Positions 55,570 through 63,232 of a stretch of 64,000 nucleotides of DNA are shown here, piece by piece. The stretch is taken from NCBI RefSeq assembly GCF_012689525.1, contig NZ_CP051514.1, forward strand, positions 1,054,001-1,118,000, given 5' to 3'. Both the position numbers and the translations under genes were made by a program. Within the stretch, counting starts at the first letter, position 1; each line of letters begins with the position of its first letter. The notes below the pieces were generated by a model. It was not told where the DNA came from, did no database searches, and was given only the letters and a program-made list of their open reading frames with translations. This DNA is from Paraburkholderia aromaticivorans. Its GTDB lineage: Bacteria; Pseudomonadota; Gammaproteobacteria; Burkholderiales; Burkholderiaceae.

Positions 55570-57390
55570 TCAAATCCAGTCGTCGGGCATGGAAAGAAGA
55601 CTGTCGTTGCCGCATTCGATGCGCCGACACATAGCTTCCAGAAGCGGCATTTGTCTCTGCATCCACGCCTTTGCCAATGCCAGCTTGGTCACGCGTGTGG
55701 TCTCGTCGACGTACCGACATCTTGAGCGGTCGAGTACTATCGCGGCGATTTCACCCCAATTCCAGCCGACGTACAAGATACCCATTGCGGTGAGAACGTC
55801 GTATGAGGCAGCATCGGCTTGGCCGTAGTTCGCGGAGCCGTCTGTATTCAGCCATGCGATGGACTTGCTCAGGCGTTGCAGTCCATCGTCCAGCGGCACT
55901 GTATAAGCCTTGAGTTGCACATCATTGGAGTGACGTTCGATGAAATCGGCGATCGCTCGCGCAAAGTGTTTCCATGGGCGACCTTCGTGCGAGAACAGCT
56001 TGCGGTGTACCAGGTCAGTGGCCTGAATTCCGTTAGCGCCTTCGTAAAGCTGACCAACCCTGGCATTACGCACGAACTGTTCGATGCCGTAATCCTTGAT
56101 GTAGCCGTGTCCGCCGAGCACCTGCTGGCACGCGACTGCGGCGTCGAAGCCCCGGTCGGTAAAGAATGCTTTCATCACTGGTGTCAGGATGTCGAGCATG
56201 TCGGCGGCTGCCTGTCGTTCCTCCGCGTCGGGTGCCGACTGGGCAATCGACTGCCACATCGCCGCTCGCATGGCGCCAGCACGCGCGCCTTCGGCGAAAG
56301 ATCGCGCTTCGATCAACAGGCGCCGCACGTCAGCATGCGCGATGATCGGGTCCGCCGCTTTCGCCGGGTCGCGCAGCTTCGGGCCGGCACGCCCCGAGCG
56401 CCGTTCGCGCGCATAGTCCGCCGCGTTCTGTCGCGCAATTTCTGCGTAACCGACCCCGGACACGGCTGTGCCCACGCGGGCGTAGTTCATCAGGTGGAAC
56501 ATCGGCGCCATGTTGGCCGCCGTGCCGCAGCCGCCCGTCTCGCCTATTCGCCACGCCACCGCACCTTCGAAATCGAGTGCACAGGTCGCACTGCCCTCGA
56601 TGCCCATCTTGTGCTCGATGGAGCGTGCATAGACGTTGTTGAGCTCGCCCGGCTCGCCAGTGTGCGGATCGATCATCCGCTTGGACACCATAAAGACGTG
56701 CACCGACGAAAGATCGGCCGGTACGCGTCCTTCCGCGTCGGGCACCTTGGCGAGTACGATGTGCACGATGTTGTCAGCCAGGTCGTGATCGCCACCGGAT
56801 ATGAAGATCTTGCGTCCGGTGATCCGCCATGTCCCGTCAGGCTGGCATGTCGCGCGTGTCGAAATCTGGCGCAAATCGGTGCCCGCCTGCGGCTCCGTCA
56901 TGCACATCGTGGCGGTCCAGTCGCCGTCCGAGAGGCGCGGCACGACATGACGCTTGATCCATTCCGGCGCAAGCGCGGCCAGCATGCTGGCCGCCGGCGC
57001 ACAAAAACTGCTGTACATCGAGAACGATTGGCCAGTGGATGCCCGCATCTCCGAGATTGGCACCGACATGACGGGCGGCAGGCCAGCCCCGCCCAGTGCT
57101 TCTGCGAGACTCAGGCGATGCCAGCCCGCTTCGCGATACGCATCCCAGGCGGCCTTGAAGCCTGTGGGCGTGCGAACCTGTCCATCGTGAAACTGGGCGC
57201 CCTGGGTGTCGCCGGGTTGATTAAGCGGATGCAGCACCTCCTCGTGAAATTGAGCGGCGGCTTCGAGGACGGCCGAAGTCAGATCGGGAGTGAGCTCGGC
57301 GAAGCCGGGCACCTGCTTGCGTTCCTCCACGCGCAGGAAGTCGTGAAGGATGAAGAGCCAGTCTTTGACTGGCGCGCGATAAGTCGGCAT
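55570..57390 (-). CDS. Acyl-CoA dehydrogenase (large, FadE5-like)
   Basis: This 606-aa flavoprotein belongs to the long acyl-CoA dehydrogenase class with an extended C-terminal domain. Segments include CMTEPQAGTDLRQISTRA (flavin and substrate loop), GRKIFISGGDHDLADNIVHI, SIEHKMGIEGSATCAL and QLYEGANGIQATDL, the last containing the catalytic Glu. It would desaturate an acyl-CoA side chain. ATG 57390 is two bases after the fusion gene stop, implying translational coupling. Confidence 0.92.
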   Translation of the reverse strand: MPTYRAPVKDWLFILHDFLRVEERKQVPGFAELTPDLTSAVLEAAAQFHEEVLHPLNQPGDTQGAQFHDGQVRTPTGFKAAWDAYREAGWHRLSLAEALGGAGLPPVMSVPISEMRASTGQSFSMYSSFCAPAASMLAALAPEWIKRHVVPRLSDGDWTATMCMTEPQAGTDLRQISTRATCQPDGTWRITGRKIFISGGDHDLADNIVHIVLAKVPDAEGRVPADLSSVHVFMVSKRMIDPHTGEPGELNNVYARSIEHKMGIEGSATCALDFEGAVAWRIGETGGCGTAANMAPMFHLMNYARVGTAVSGVGYAEIARQNAADYARERRSGRAGPKLRDPAKAADPIIAHADVRRLLIEARSFAEGARAGAMRAAMWQSIAQSAPDAEERQAAADMLDILTPVMKAFFTDRGFDAAVACQQVLGGHGYIKDYGIEQFVRNARVGQLYEGANGIQATDLVHRKLFSHEGRPWKHFARAIADFIERHSNDVQLKAYTVPLDDGLQRLSKSIAWLNTDGSANYGQADAASYDVLTAMGILYVGWNWGEIAAIVLDRSRCRYVDETTRVTKLALAKAWMQRQMPLLEAMCRRIECGNDSLLSMPDDWI

Positions 57391-57392
57391 GG

Positions 57393-59066
57393 TTAGCGTG
57401 ATGTTCTGACGTTGGAGATGCGTTCCGAAGCCTCGGCGAGCTGCACGAGCAGCTCCGCCGGCCGGAAAAGGTCGCCATGGCGGGCGCGAAGCGCGGTGAG
57501 TTTCGCGACGACGGATGGCAGTTCGAGCATGTCGGCGTAGTACATGGGGCCGCCTTTCCAGTCCGGCCACCCATAGCCGAGCTGCCAGATGAGATCGATG
57601 TCACTGGCACGTTCGACGATGCCTTCGGCGAGCAGTTTTGCACCCTCGTTGATCATCAGCAGGATAAGGCGGTCGTGAACTTCTTCGTCCGAAAGCGCAC
57701 GCCGCTCAATGCCTTCGACGCTCGAAGCTTCCTCGATCAACGCCGTCACCTCCGGATCCACGAGCGGCCGCCGCTTTCCTTGCTCATAGCGGTAATAGCC
57801 GCGCCCGGCGCGCTGCCCGGTACGGCCGCGCGCATGCAGCTGCTCGATGAGCCAGTCTTTCTGCCCTGCCCGCTGGCGCGCGCGGAAAGTCAGTTCTATA
57901 CCGCCAGCCATGTCCTGAAGCTCGAACGTTCCCATCGGCAGGCCGAGTTTGCGAAGCACCTGGTCGACCTGGTCGGGCAGCGCACCTTCGAGCAGCAGAC
58001 GGGCGGCCTGGCGCTCGCGGGCGATCATCATGCGATTGCCAGCGAAACCGTCGCACACACCCACCACGATCGCGACCTTGCCGATCGACGAGGCAAGACT
58101 CCGCGCGGCATCCAGTGTCTCAATCGATGTCGACGATGTGCGGACCACCTCGATGAGTCGCATCACGTTCGCGGGATTGAAGAAATGAAGCCCGACGACG
58201 GAATGCGGACGTTGCGTAGCGGCCGCAATCAGGTTGATGTCGAGAGTGGACGTGTTGGTCGCAAGTAACGCTTCGGGCGCCGCGTGTCGATCGATTTGAG
58301 CGAACAGTTGCTGCTTGAGCGCCAGGTCTTCCCAGACCGCTTCGATTACCACGTCGGCGGTTGCGATCTGCGCCATGTCCTGACCGGACGTCAAACGTGC
58401 GAGCCGTGCGTCATGCTCGACTGGGGTAAGACGCCCGCGCTCTATATCGCGTCCGTACGACTCGCGGATCCGCTCCATCGCCACGGCAAGCGACACTTCC
58501 GACTGGTCGATCAGGTGCACCGAAAGGCCACCGGCCAACACGGCAATTGCAATTCCGACACCCATGTTGCCGGCGCCGATCACCACGGCGCGACGGAACA
58601 CACGCTTGCTGCGTAGCGCCTGCGCTTCCAGCTCCGCGCGTGCCCCATGCGAATACGTCCTCGCAGCCTCGGCGCGAGGTGTGGTGAAGGCGGGCACGTG
58701 CTGCCCATCGTGCGTCGGCTCGAAATGCAGCGTCACCGGGTCGCCAATGTTCAGCGAGTTCACGTCCGCGTCGAGGATCACGGAATTCAGACGCAACCCT
58801 TCTTCTGTTTCAATAATGGCTGGCGCCGTCGGCCGGGGGCTACGCTCGACGATCGAATACGAATAGATCGTGCCGCGCCCCGACAAAAGCCGCCACGACA
58901 TTTCCCGGCTGCCGCAGAACGGGCAGTGCAATCTCGGGTAGTAGTGCAGCGTGTCGCAGGCACTGCAATGCTTCGCTTGCAGGACTCCCGAACGAGTCGC
59001 CTCCCAGAAAGGTTCGTCGCCGGGAAACACTACCGGTGCCGGAGGAATTCCGCGATTCTGTTTCAT
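57393..59066 (-). CDS. DUF35 OB-fold / 3-hydroxyacyl-CoA dehydrogenase fusion
   Basis: This 557-aa protein is a fusion. Residues 1-135 form a DUF35 module: zinc-ribbon HCSACDTLHYYPRLHCPFCG (about 36-55), then the OB domain (GRGTIYSYSIVERSPRP, IGDPVTLHFEP). From about residue 160 a full 3-hydroxyacyl-CoA dehydrogenase follows with AVVIGAGNMGVGIAIAVLAG, the His motif VVGLHFFNPANVMRLIEVV, GFAGNRM, and a C-terminal domain (GYGWPDWKGGPMYYADML). DUF35 proteins partner with SCP2-type thiolases in cleaving CoA thioesters; fusion to a dehydrogenase is unusual. It is coupled to the thiolase-like gene (5-base gap). Confidence 0.9.
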   Translation of the reverse strand: MKQNRGIPPAPVVFPGDEPFWEATRSGVLQAKHCSACDTLHYYPRLHCPFCGSREMSWRLLSGRGTIYSYSIVERSPRPTAPAIIETEEGLRLNSVILDADVNSLNIGDPVTLHFEPTHDGQHVPAFTTPRAEAARTYSHGARAELEAQALRSKRVFRRAVVIGAGNMGVGIAIAVLAGGLSVHLIDQSEVSLAVAMERIRESYGRDIERGRLTPVEHDARLARLTSGQDMAQIATADVVIEAVWEDLALKQQLFAQIDRHAAPEALLATNTSTLDINLIAAATQRPHSVVGLHFFNPANVMRLIEVVRTSSTSIETLDAARSLASSIGKVAIVVGVCDGFAGNRMMIARERQAARLLLEGALPDQVDQVLRKLGLPMGTFELQDMAGGIELTFRARQRAGQKDWLIEQLHARGRTGQRAGRGYYRYEQGKRRPLVDPEVTALIEEASSVEGIERRALSDEEVHDRLILLMINEGAKLLAEGIVERASDIDLIWQLGYGWPDWKGGPMYYADMLELPSVVAKLTALRARHGDLFRPAELLVQLAEASERISNVRTSR

Positions 59067-59071
59067 GTGGT

Positions 59072-60241
59072 TTACTCCGCTTGCAGAATTAAGGTGCCCG
59101 CCGCGTGCGTGCCAGCCAGATTGCCGCCCGTGCCATGCGCCAGCACGAACTCGCGGCGCGCCACCTGGACAGCCGGATGCGCCTCGCCTCGGCATTGCCG
59201 CACAGCTTCGAGGATCTTTGTCATTCCGCCTTTGTTGCCCGGGTGGTTGTTGCACAAGCCGCCGCCATCGGTGTTGAACGGCAGGCGGCCTTCGCCTGCG
59301 ATCAGGTTGCCATCGGCGACGAACCACCCGCCCTTCCCTTTGGCGCAAAACCCGAGGTCTTCGAGCTGCACGATCACCGTAATCGTGAAGCTGTCGTACA
59401 ACGAGGCATAGCCGATGTCCACAGGGGTGATGCCGGCCTCGGCAAATGCAGCCGCCCCGGAACGTACGCCGGCAGAGGTCAGCAGATCGATACGTCCGCC
59501 ATCGGGGTGTTTCACCGCCGTGCCCGTCCCGATGACCTTGACCTTGGGGCGCGCCAGTCCCTTCGCGATTTCCGGGCGCGTGACGACCACGGCGCCACCG
59601 CCGTCCGTCACGACACAACAATCCAGACGGTGCAGCGGATCGGCGACGAGCGGCGAATCGAGCACATCCCGGACCGACACGACTTCGCGATGCACGGCGT
59701 TCGGGTTGTGCTGGGCATGACGCGAGGCTGCGACGCGGACCCAGGCGAGCTGCTCAGACGTTGTGCCGAATTCATGCATATGCCGCCGCGCCACCATTGC
59801 GTACCCATACATCGGATGCGGCGGCACTGCGGCCTGGAACGGCAGGTTCGGCATCGTGTCGCGATCGACGCCGGCGAGCGTTGTGCCCGTACCTGCCGCG
59901 AGCGGACGATCAGCCATCGTGATCAGCGCCACATTGCAATGCCCGGCCGCGATTGCCTCCACGGCGTGCGCGACGTGCAGCAGGTAGGCCGAGCCGCCCG
60001 ATTCCGTCGTGTCGACATGACGTAGATTGCGCAGGCCGATGTATTCGGCCATCGTGAGGGCTCCGAGCCCGGGCGCGTCGGCACCGCAAAAGTAACCGTC
60101 GACATCATCAAGCGACAATCCAGCGTCTTCCAGTGCGCCGAGCGCGACGTCCGCATGCATCTGGGCGGTCGACAGGCCCTCGGCCCGACGAACAGGATGT
60201 TCGTAGATCCCCGCAATATATGCCGCGCCTTGGATACTCAT
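59072..60241 (-). CDS. SCP2-type thiolase-like protein lacking active-site Cys
   Basis: This 389-aa protein has the thiolase layout: YIAGIYEHPVRRAEG at the start, GLSLDDVDGYFCGADAPGLG, and NTDGGGLCNNHPGNKGGMTK near the C-terminus, with HPGNKGG replacing the GHP motif. The first catalytic-Cys position reads TTESGGSA, with Glu80 or Ser81 in place of Cys, and the second (usually CxG) reads LAHGTGGN. Loss of both Cys residues with a DUF35 partner recalls Ltp2-type retro-aldolases of steroid side-chain degradation. ATG 60241 has GGAGAG upstream. Confidence 0.85.
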   Translation of the reverse strand: MSIQGAAYIAGIYEHPVRRAEGLSTAQMHADVALGALEDAGLSLDDVDGYFCGADAPGLGALTMAEYIGLRNLRHVDTTESGGSAYLLHVAHAVEAIAAGHCNVALITMADRPLAAGTGTTLAGVDRDTMPNLPFQAAVPPHPMYGYAMVARRHMHEFGTTSEQLAWVRVAASRHAQHNPNAVHREVVSVRDVLDSPLVADPLHRLDCCVVTDGGGAVVVTRPEIAKGLARPKVKVIGTGTAVKHPDGGRIDLLTSAGVRSGAAAFAEAGITPVDIGYASLYDSFTITVIVQLEDLGFCAKGKGGWFVADGNLIAGEGRLPFNTDGGGLCNNHPGNKGGMTKILEAVRQCRGEAHPAVQVARREFVLAHGTGGNLAGTHAAGTLILQAE

Positions 60242-60328
60242 GGTGAAGGTTCTCTCCGTGGTTACGCGCGACATCGAGCCAGCGGGGAACCGGCGTGTCG
60301 CGCTTTGAGGTGCAATACATTCTAAATA

Positions 60329-60343
60329 ATAAGGTAACCTTAT
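60329..60343. promoter_or_regulatory. Palindromic operator candidate 1 (ATAAGG-TAA-CCTTAT)
   Basis: Six-base arms ATAAGG and CCTTAT are perfect around a 3-base spacer. It lies 88 bases upstream of the minus-strand thiolase-like gene. A second copy is 89 bases away (60418-60432), centre to centre. Confidence 0.7.
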
Positions 60344-60417
60344 ATCATGCGTCGCGAAGGATTGCCAAAACTCAGCTAACAGGGTTTGTACCAAGTGGAT
60401 TCAACCCGTAAATTTAT

Positions 60418-60432
60418 ATAAGGTAGCCTTAT
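60418..60432. promoter_or_regulatory. Palindromic operator candidate 2 (ATAAGG-TAG-CCTTAT)
   Basis: Same arms as candidate 1, with spacer TAG. It sits 15-50 bases upstream of the ligase start, where a repressor would block transcription. An incomplete copy (ATAAGGATACC) also lies before the Rieske gene at about 63219. Confidence 0.7.
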
Positions 60433-60446
60433 TACATGACCCGGTC

Positions 60447-62330
60447 GTGCCGTTGCTCGATCTCTTAGATACCTTCTTGAACATGATTGCCCAGTTCCCT
60501 TTCATCAATCTCCCCTTCCTCGAGCGCAACCTCGAGGTCATCGAGCGAGACGACAGCGCGGTCCTTATGCGCAGCAAGGTGCCGCTCGGTCCGGTCGAGG
60601 CGCATCTGCCGGCCGTGCTGAGGTGTCGTGCGCTGGAACGTCCCGACCGGCCATGGCTGAAACAGCGCTGCCCGCAGACCGGCGAATGGCGCACGCTCAG
60701 CTACGGCGAGGCCGCCCGCCAGGTTGACGCCGCGACCCAATGGTTGCTGTCACAACGTCTCGACGGACGGAGCGTGATGGTGCTGAGCGGCAACACCGTG
60801 GAACACGCGGTCATCGAACTCGCCGCCATGCAGGCGCGCATGCCCTATGTGCCGGTGACCCCCGCCTATTCGGTCCTGAGCACCGATTGCGCCAAGCTCA
60901 AGGCGATGGTCACCCTGATCAAGCCCGCAGTGATCTTCGTGCAGAGCGCAAGCCAGTTCCGCGCGGCGCTGCACGCCGTCGATTCATGTGACACGCGCGT
61001 CATTTACGTCGACGATCCGGTGGATGACATCGACGCCACGGTGTGGCACGCGGTTCTCGCCACGCCAGTGAGCCCGGAGGTGCAGAGGTCCATCGACATC
61101 ATTACGCACGATACAGTCGGCAAGTACCTGTTCACATCGGGCTCGACAGGCGAGCCCAAGGCCGTGCCGGTCACGCAGCGCATGCTTTGCGTATCGATGG
61201 CCATGCACGCGCAGACTGTGGGCCATGATCCCGCCGCTCCGGAATCCGTACTGCTCGAATGGCTGCCGTGGAGCCACGTAGCCGGCGGCACGGCGATCTT
61301 CAACAGCATCCTGCACGATGGCGGGACGATGTACATCGACGACGGACGCCCCGTACCCGGCGAGTTCGGCAAGACGCTGCGTAACCTCAAGGAGGTTTCG
61401 CCGACCCGCTTTAGCAGCGTGCCCGCAGGCTACGCCATGCTTGCAGATGCGCTGGAAGCGGACGAGACGCTCGGTCAGCAGTTTTTCCGGCGCCTGCGCC
61501 GCCTTACCTCGTCCGGCGCCAAGCTACCCGACAGTCTTTACGAACGTCTGCAGACCCAGGCCGTTCGCCACCTCGGGCACCGCATTCCGTTCGTGGCCAG
61601 CTATGGCTCGACCGAGACGTGCGCCGCCACCACGGTGGTGCATTGGCCTACCCGACAGGCCGGGCTGGTTGGCCTTCCGCAGCCTGGCGTCGAGCTGAAG
61701 CTGGTGCCGCTCGATGAAGAACGCTATGAAATCCGCGCGCGTGCCGCCTCCGTCATGGCGGGCTATCTGCAACAGCCCGAGCTGACACGCCTCGCCTTCG
61801 ACGACGAAGGTTATTACCGTCTGGGCGATGCCGTGACCTTCGTGGATCGGACAAAACCGGAGGAAGGACTTGCCTTTGCCGGTCGCGTCGCTGAAGAATT
61901 CAAATTGCAGTCGGGCATCTTCGTGCGTGTCGGCACGCTGCGCGTCGAGGTGATCAGCAGCACTGCCCCCCTGCTGCGCGACGTGGTCGTCGCGGGCGCC
62001 GATCTGCCTTATGTGGCGCTTCTCGCATGGCCGAACCTAGAAGCATGTCAGGAACGTTTCGGCGTGAGCGACGCGCAGGCGCTTTCCTGTCACGCGCCAT
62101 TCCACGACGCGCTGCACGAATCACTGCAGCGCCACAACGGACGTCACACCGGTAGCAGCATGCGCATACGCCGTGTGATGCTGTTAAACGAACCGCCGTC
62201 GAGCGACGGCGGTGAGATCACCGACAAGGGCTATATCAATCAGCGGGCCGTGCTCGCGCAGCGGGCGAGCGCAGTCGCAGCGCTATACGCGGACAAACCC
62301 GACGCTAACGTTGTGACAATCGAAGCGTAG
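60447..62330 (+). CDS. Feruloyl-CoA synthase-like acyl-CoA ligase (AMP-binding)
   Basis: This up to 627-aa adenylate-forming enzyme shows the P-loop YLFTSGSTGEPKAVPVTQRM, then ASYGSTETCAATTVV, GYYRLGDAVTF and later GYINQRAVLAQR near the C-terminus. The N-terminal ERNLEVIERDDSAVLMRSKV resembles feruloyl-CoA synthase (Fcs/FerA type), larger than ordinary ligases. It would activate a hydroxycinnamate- or phenylpropanoate-like acid. The start is uncertain: GTG 60447 is in frame, but ATG 60483 fits homologues and gives 615 aa; neither has a strong ribosome site. Confidence 0.85.
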   Translation: MPLLDLLDTFLNMIAQFPFINLPFLERNLEVIERDDSAVLMRSKVPLGPVEAHLPAVLRCRALERPDRPWLKQRCPQTGEWRTLSYGEAARQVDAATQWLLSQRLDGRSVMVLSGNTVEHAVIELAAMQARMPYVPVTPAYSVLSTDCAKLKAMVTLIKPAVIFVQSASQFRAALHAVDSCDTRVIYVDDPVDDIDATVWHAVLATPVSPEVQRSIDIITHDTVGKYLFTSGSTGEPKAVPVTQRMLCVSMAMHAQTVGHDPAAPESVLLEWLPWSHVAGGTAIFNSILHDGGTMYIDDGRPVPGEFGKTLRNLKEVSPTRFSSVPAGYAMLADALEADETLGQQFFRRLRRLTSSGAKLPDSLYERLQTQAVRHLGHRIPFVASYGSTETCAATTVVHWPTRQAGLVGLPQPGVELKLVPLDEERYEIRARAASVMAGYLQQPELTRLAFDDEGYYRLGDAVTFVDRTKPEEGLAFAGRVAEEFKLQSGIFVRVGTLRVEVISSTAPLLRDVVVAGADLPYVALLAWPNLEACQERFGVSDAQALSCHAPFHDALHESLQRHNGRHTGSSMRIRRVMLLNEPPSSDGGEITDKGYINQRAVLAQRASAVAALYADKPDANVVTIEA

Positions 62331-62363
62331 TGTGCCGAAGAGATTTTTTTCCAACAAGGAATT

Positions 62364-63176
62364 ATGACCACCGATATTTCCACCGGCGCCGAGCCGCTGA
62401 TCGAGATCCAACGCGAAGACGAGATCGCACTCGTGAAACTGAATCGTGCTGATAAGCGCAATGCCATCAACGACGCATTACTTGCCGAACTCGCGTCCGT
62501 GTTCTCCGATGGACTGGAAGGCGCGCGCGCCGTCATTCTCCAGGGCGAGGGCGAGCACTTCTGCGCAGGCCTGGACCTTTTCGAGCTCATGAGCAAGCGC
62601 AGCCCCGATGTGCTCGCAGGCATGCGTCGCTCCCGGGCATGGCACCGTACCTTCGACCTGATCCAGTATGGTGAGCTACCGGTCATCAGCGTTTTGAAGG
62701 GCGGCGTAATCGGCGGCGGCTTCGAGCTTGCCGCAGCGACGCACATTCGCGTCGTCGAACGCTCGGCGTTCTTTCAGCTGCCAGAAGGCCAGCGTGGCAT
62801 TTTCCTCGGTGGCAGCGGCTCCGTTCGGATTCCGCGGCTCATTGGCGCCTCGCGGGTAACCGAAATGATGCTCACGGGCAGCGTGCTTAATGTGAACGAC
62901 GCGCATCAGATTGGCCTTGCGCATTATGTCGTCGACGATGGTGCTGGCCTTGCAAAGGCGCGCGAGCTGGCGCAACGCATCGCCGGCAACGCGGCGGCCA
63001 CCAACTACGCAATCATCAACGGCATCAACCGGATCTCGGAGATGCCAGTCGGCGAGGGACTGTTCGCCGAAACCATGATCACGGCGATGACCCGGTCCGC
63101 CAACACGGACGCAGCGAAACGGATTGCCGAATTCTTCGACGGCCGCCGCAACCAGACTGCCCCCTCCGCTACCTGA
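62364..63176 (+). CDS. Enoyl-CoA hydratase/isomerase (crotonase family)
   Basis: This 270-aa protein has the crotonase fold: VKLNRADKRNAINDALLAEL, GEGEHFCAGLDLFELM (oxyanion loop) and VIGGGFELAAATHIRVVE, then LPEGQRGIFLGGSGSVRIPR. The Glu pair position reads GGGFELA and LPEGQRG, so at least one acidic catalytic residue is kept. In the pathway it would hydrate the enoyl-CoA made by the dehydrogenase or act on feruloyl-CoA. AAGGA lies seven bases before ATG 62364, and the ligase stop is 33 bases upstream. Confidence 0.9.
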   Translation: MTTDISTGAEPLIEIQREDEIALVKLNRADKRNAINDALLAELASVFSDGLEGARAVILQGEGEHFCAGLDLFELMSKRSPDVLAGMRRSRAWHRTFDLIQYGELPVISVLKGGVIGGGFELAAATHIRVVERSAFFQLPEGQRGIFLGGSGSVRIPRLIGASRVTEMMLTGSVLNVNDAHQIGLAHYVVDDGAGLAKARELAQRIAGNAAATNYAIINGINRISEMPVGEGLFAETMITAMTRSANTDAAKRIAEFFDGRRNQTAPSAT

Positions 63177-63232
63177 CGAACCGTCCGCTTCGGGATATCT
63201 GGTTAAGCGAACGATGTTATAAGGATACCGAA

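Noticed and set aside
57477..58268. 263-aa plus-strand ORF antisense to the fusion gene
   Set aside because: It mirrors a strongly conserved gene on the other strand, a typical GC-rich shadow frame.
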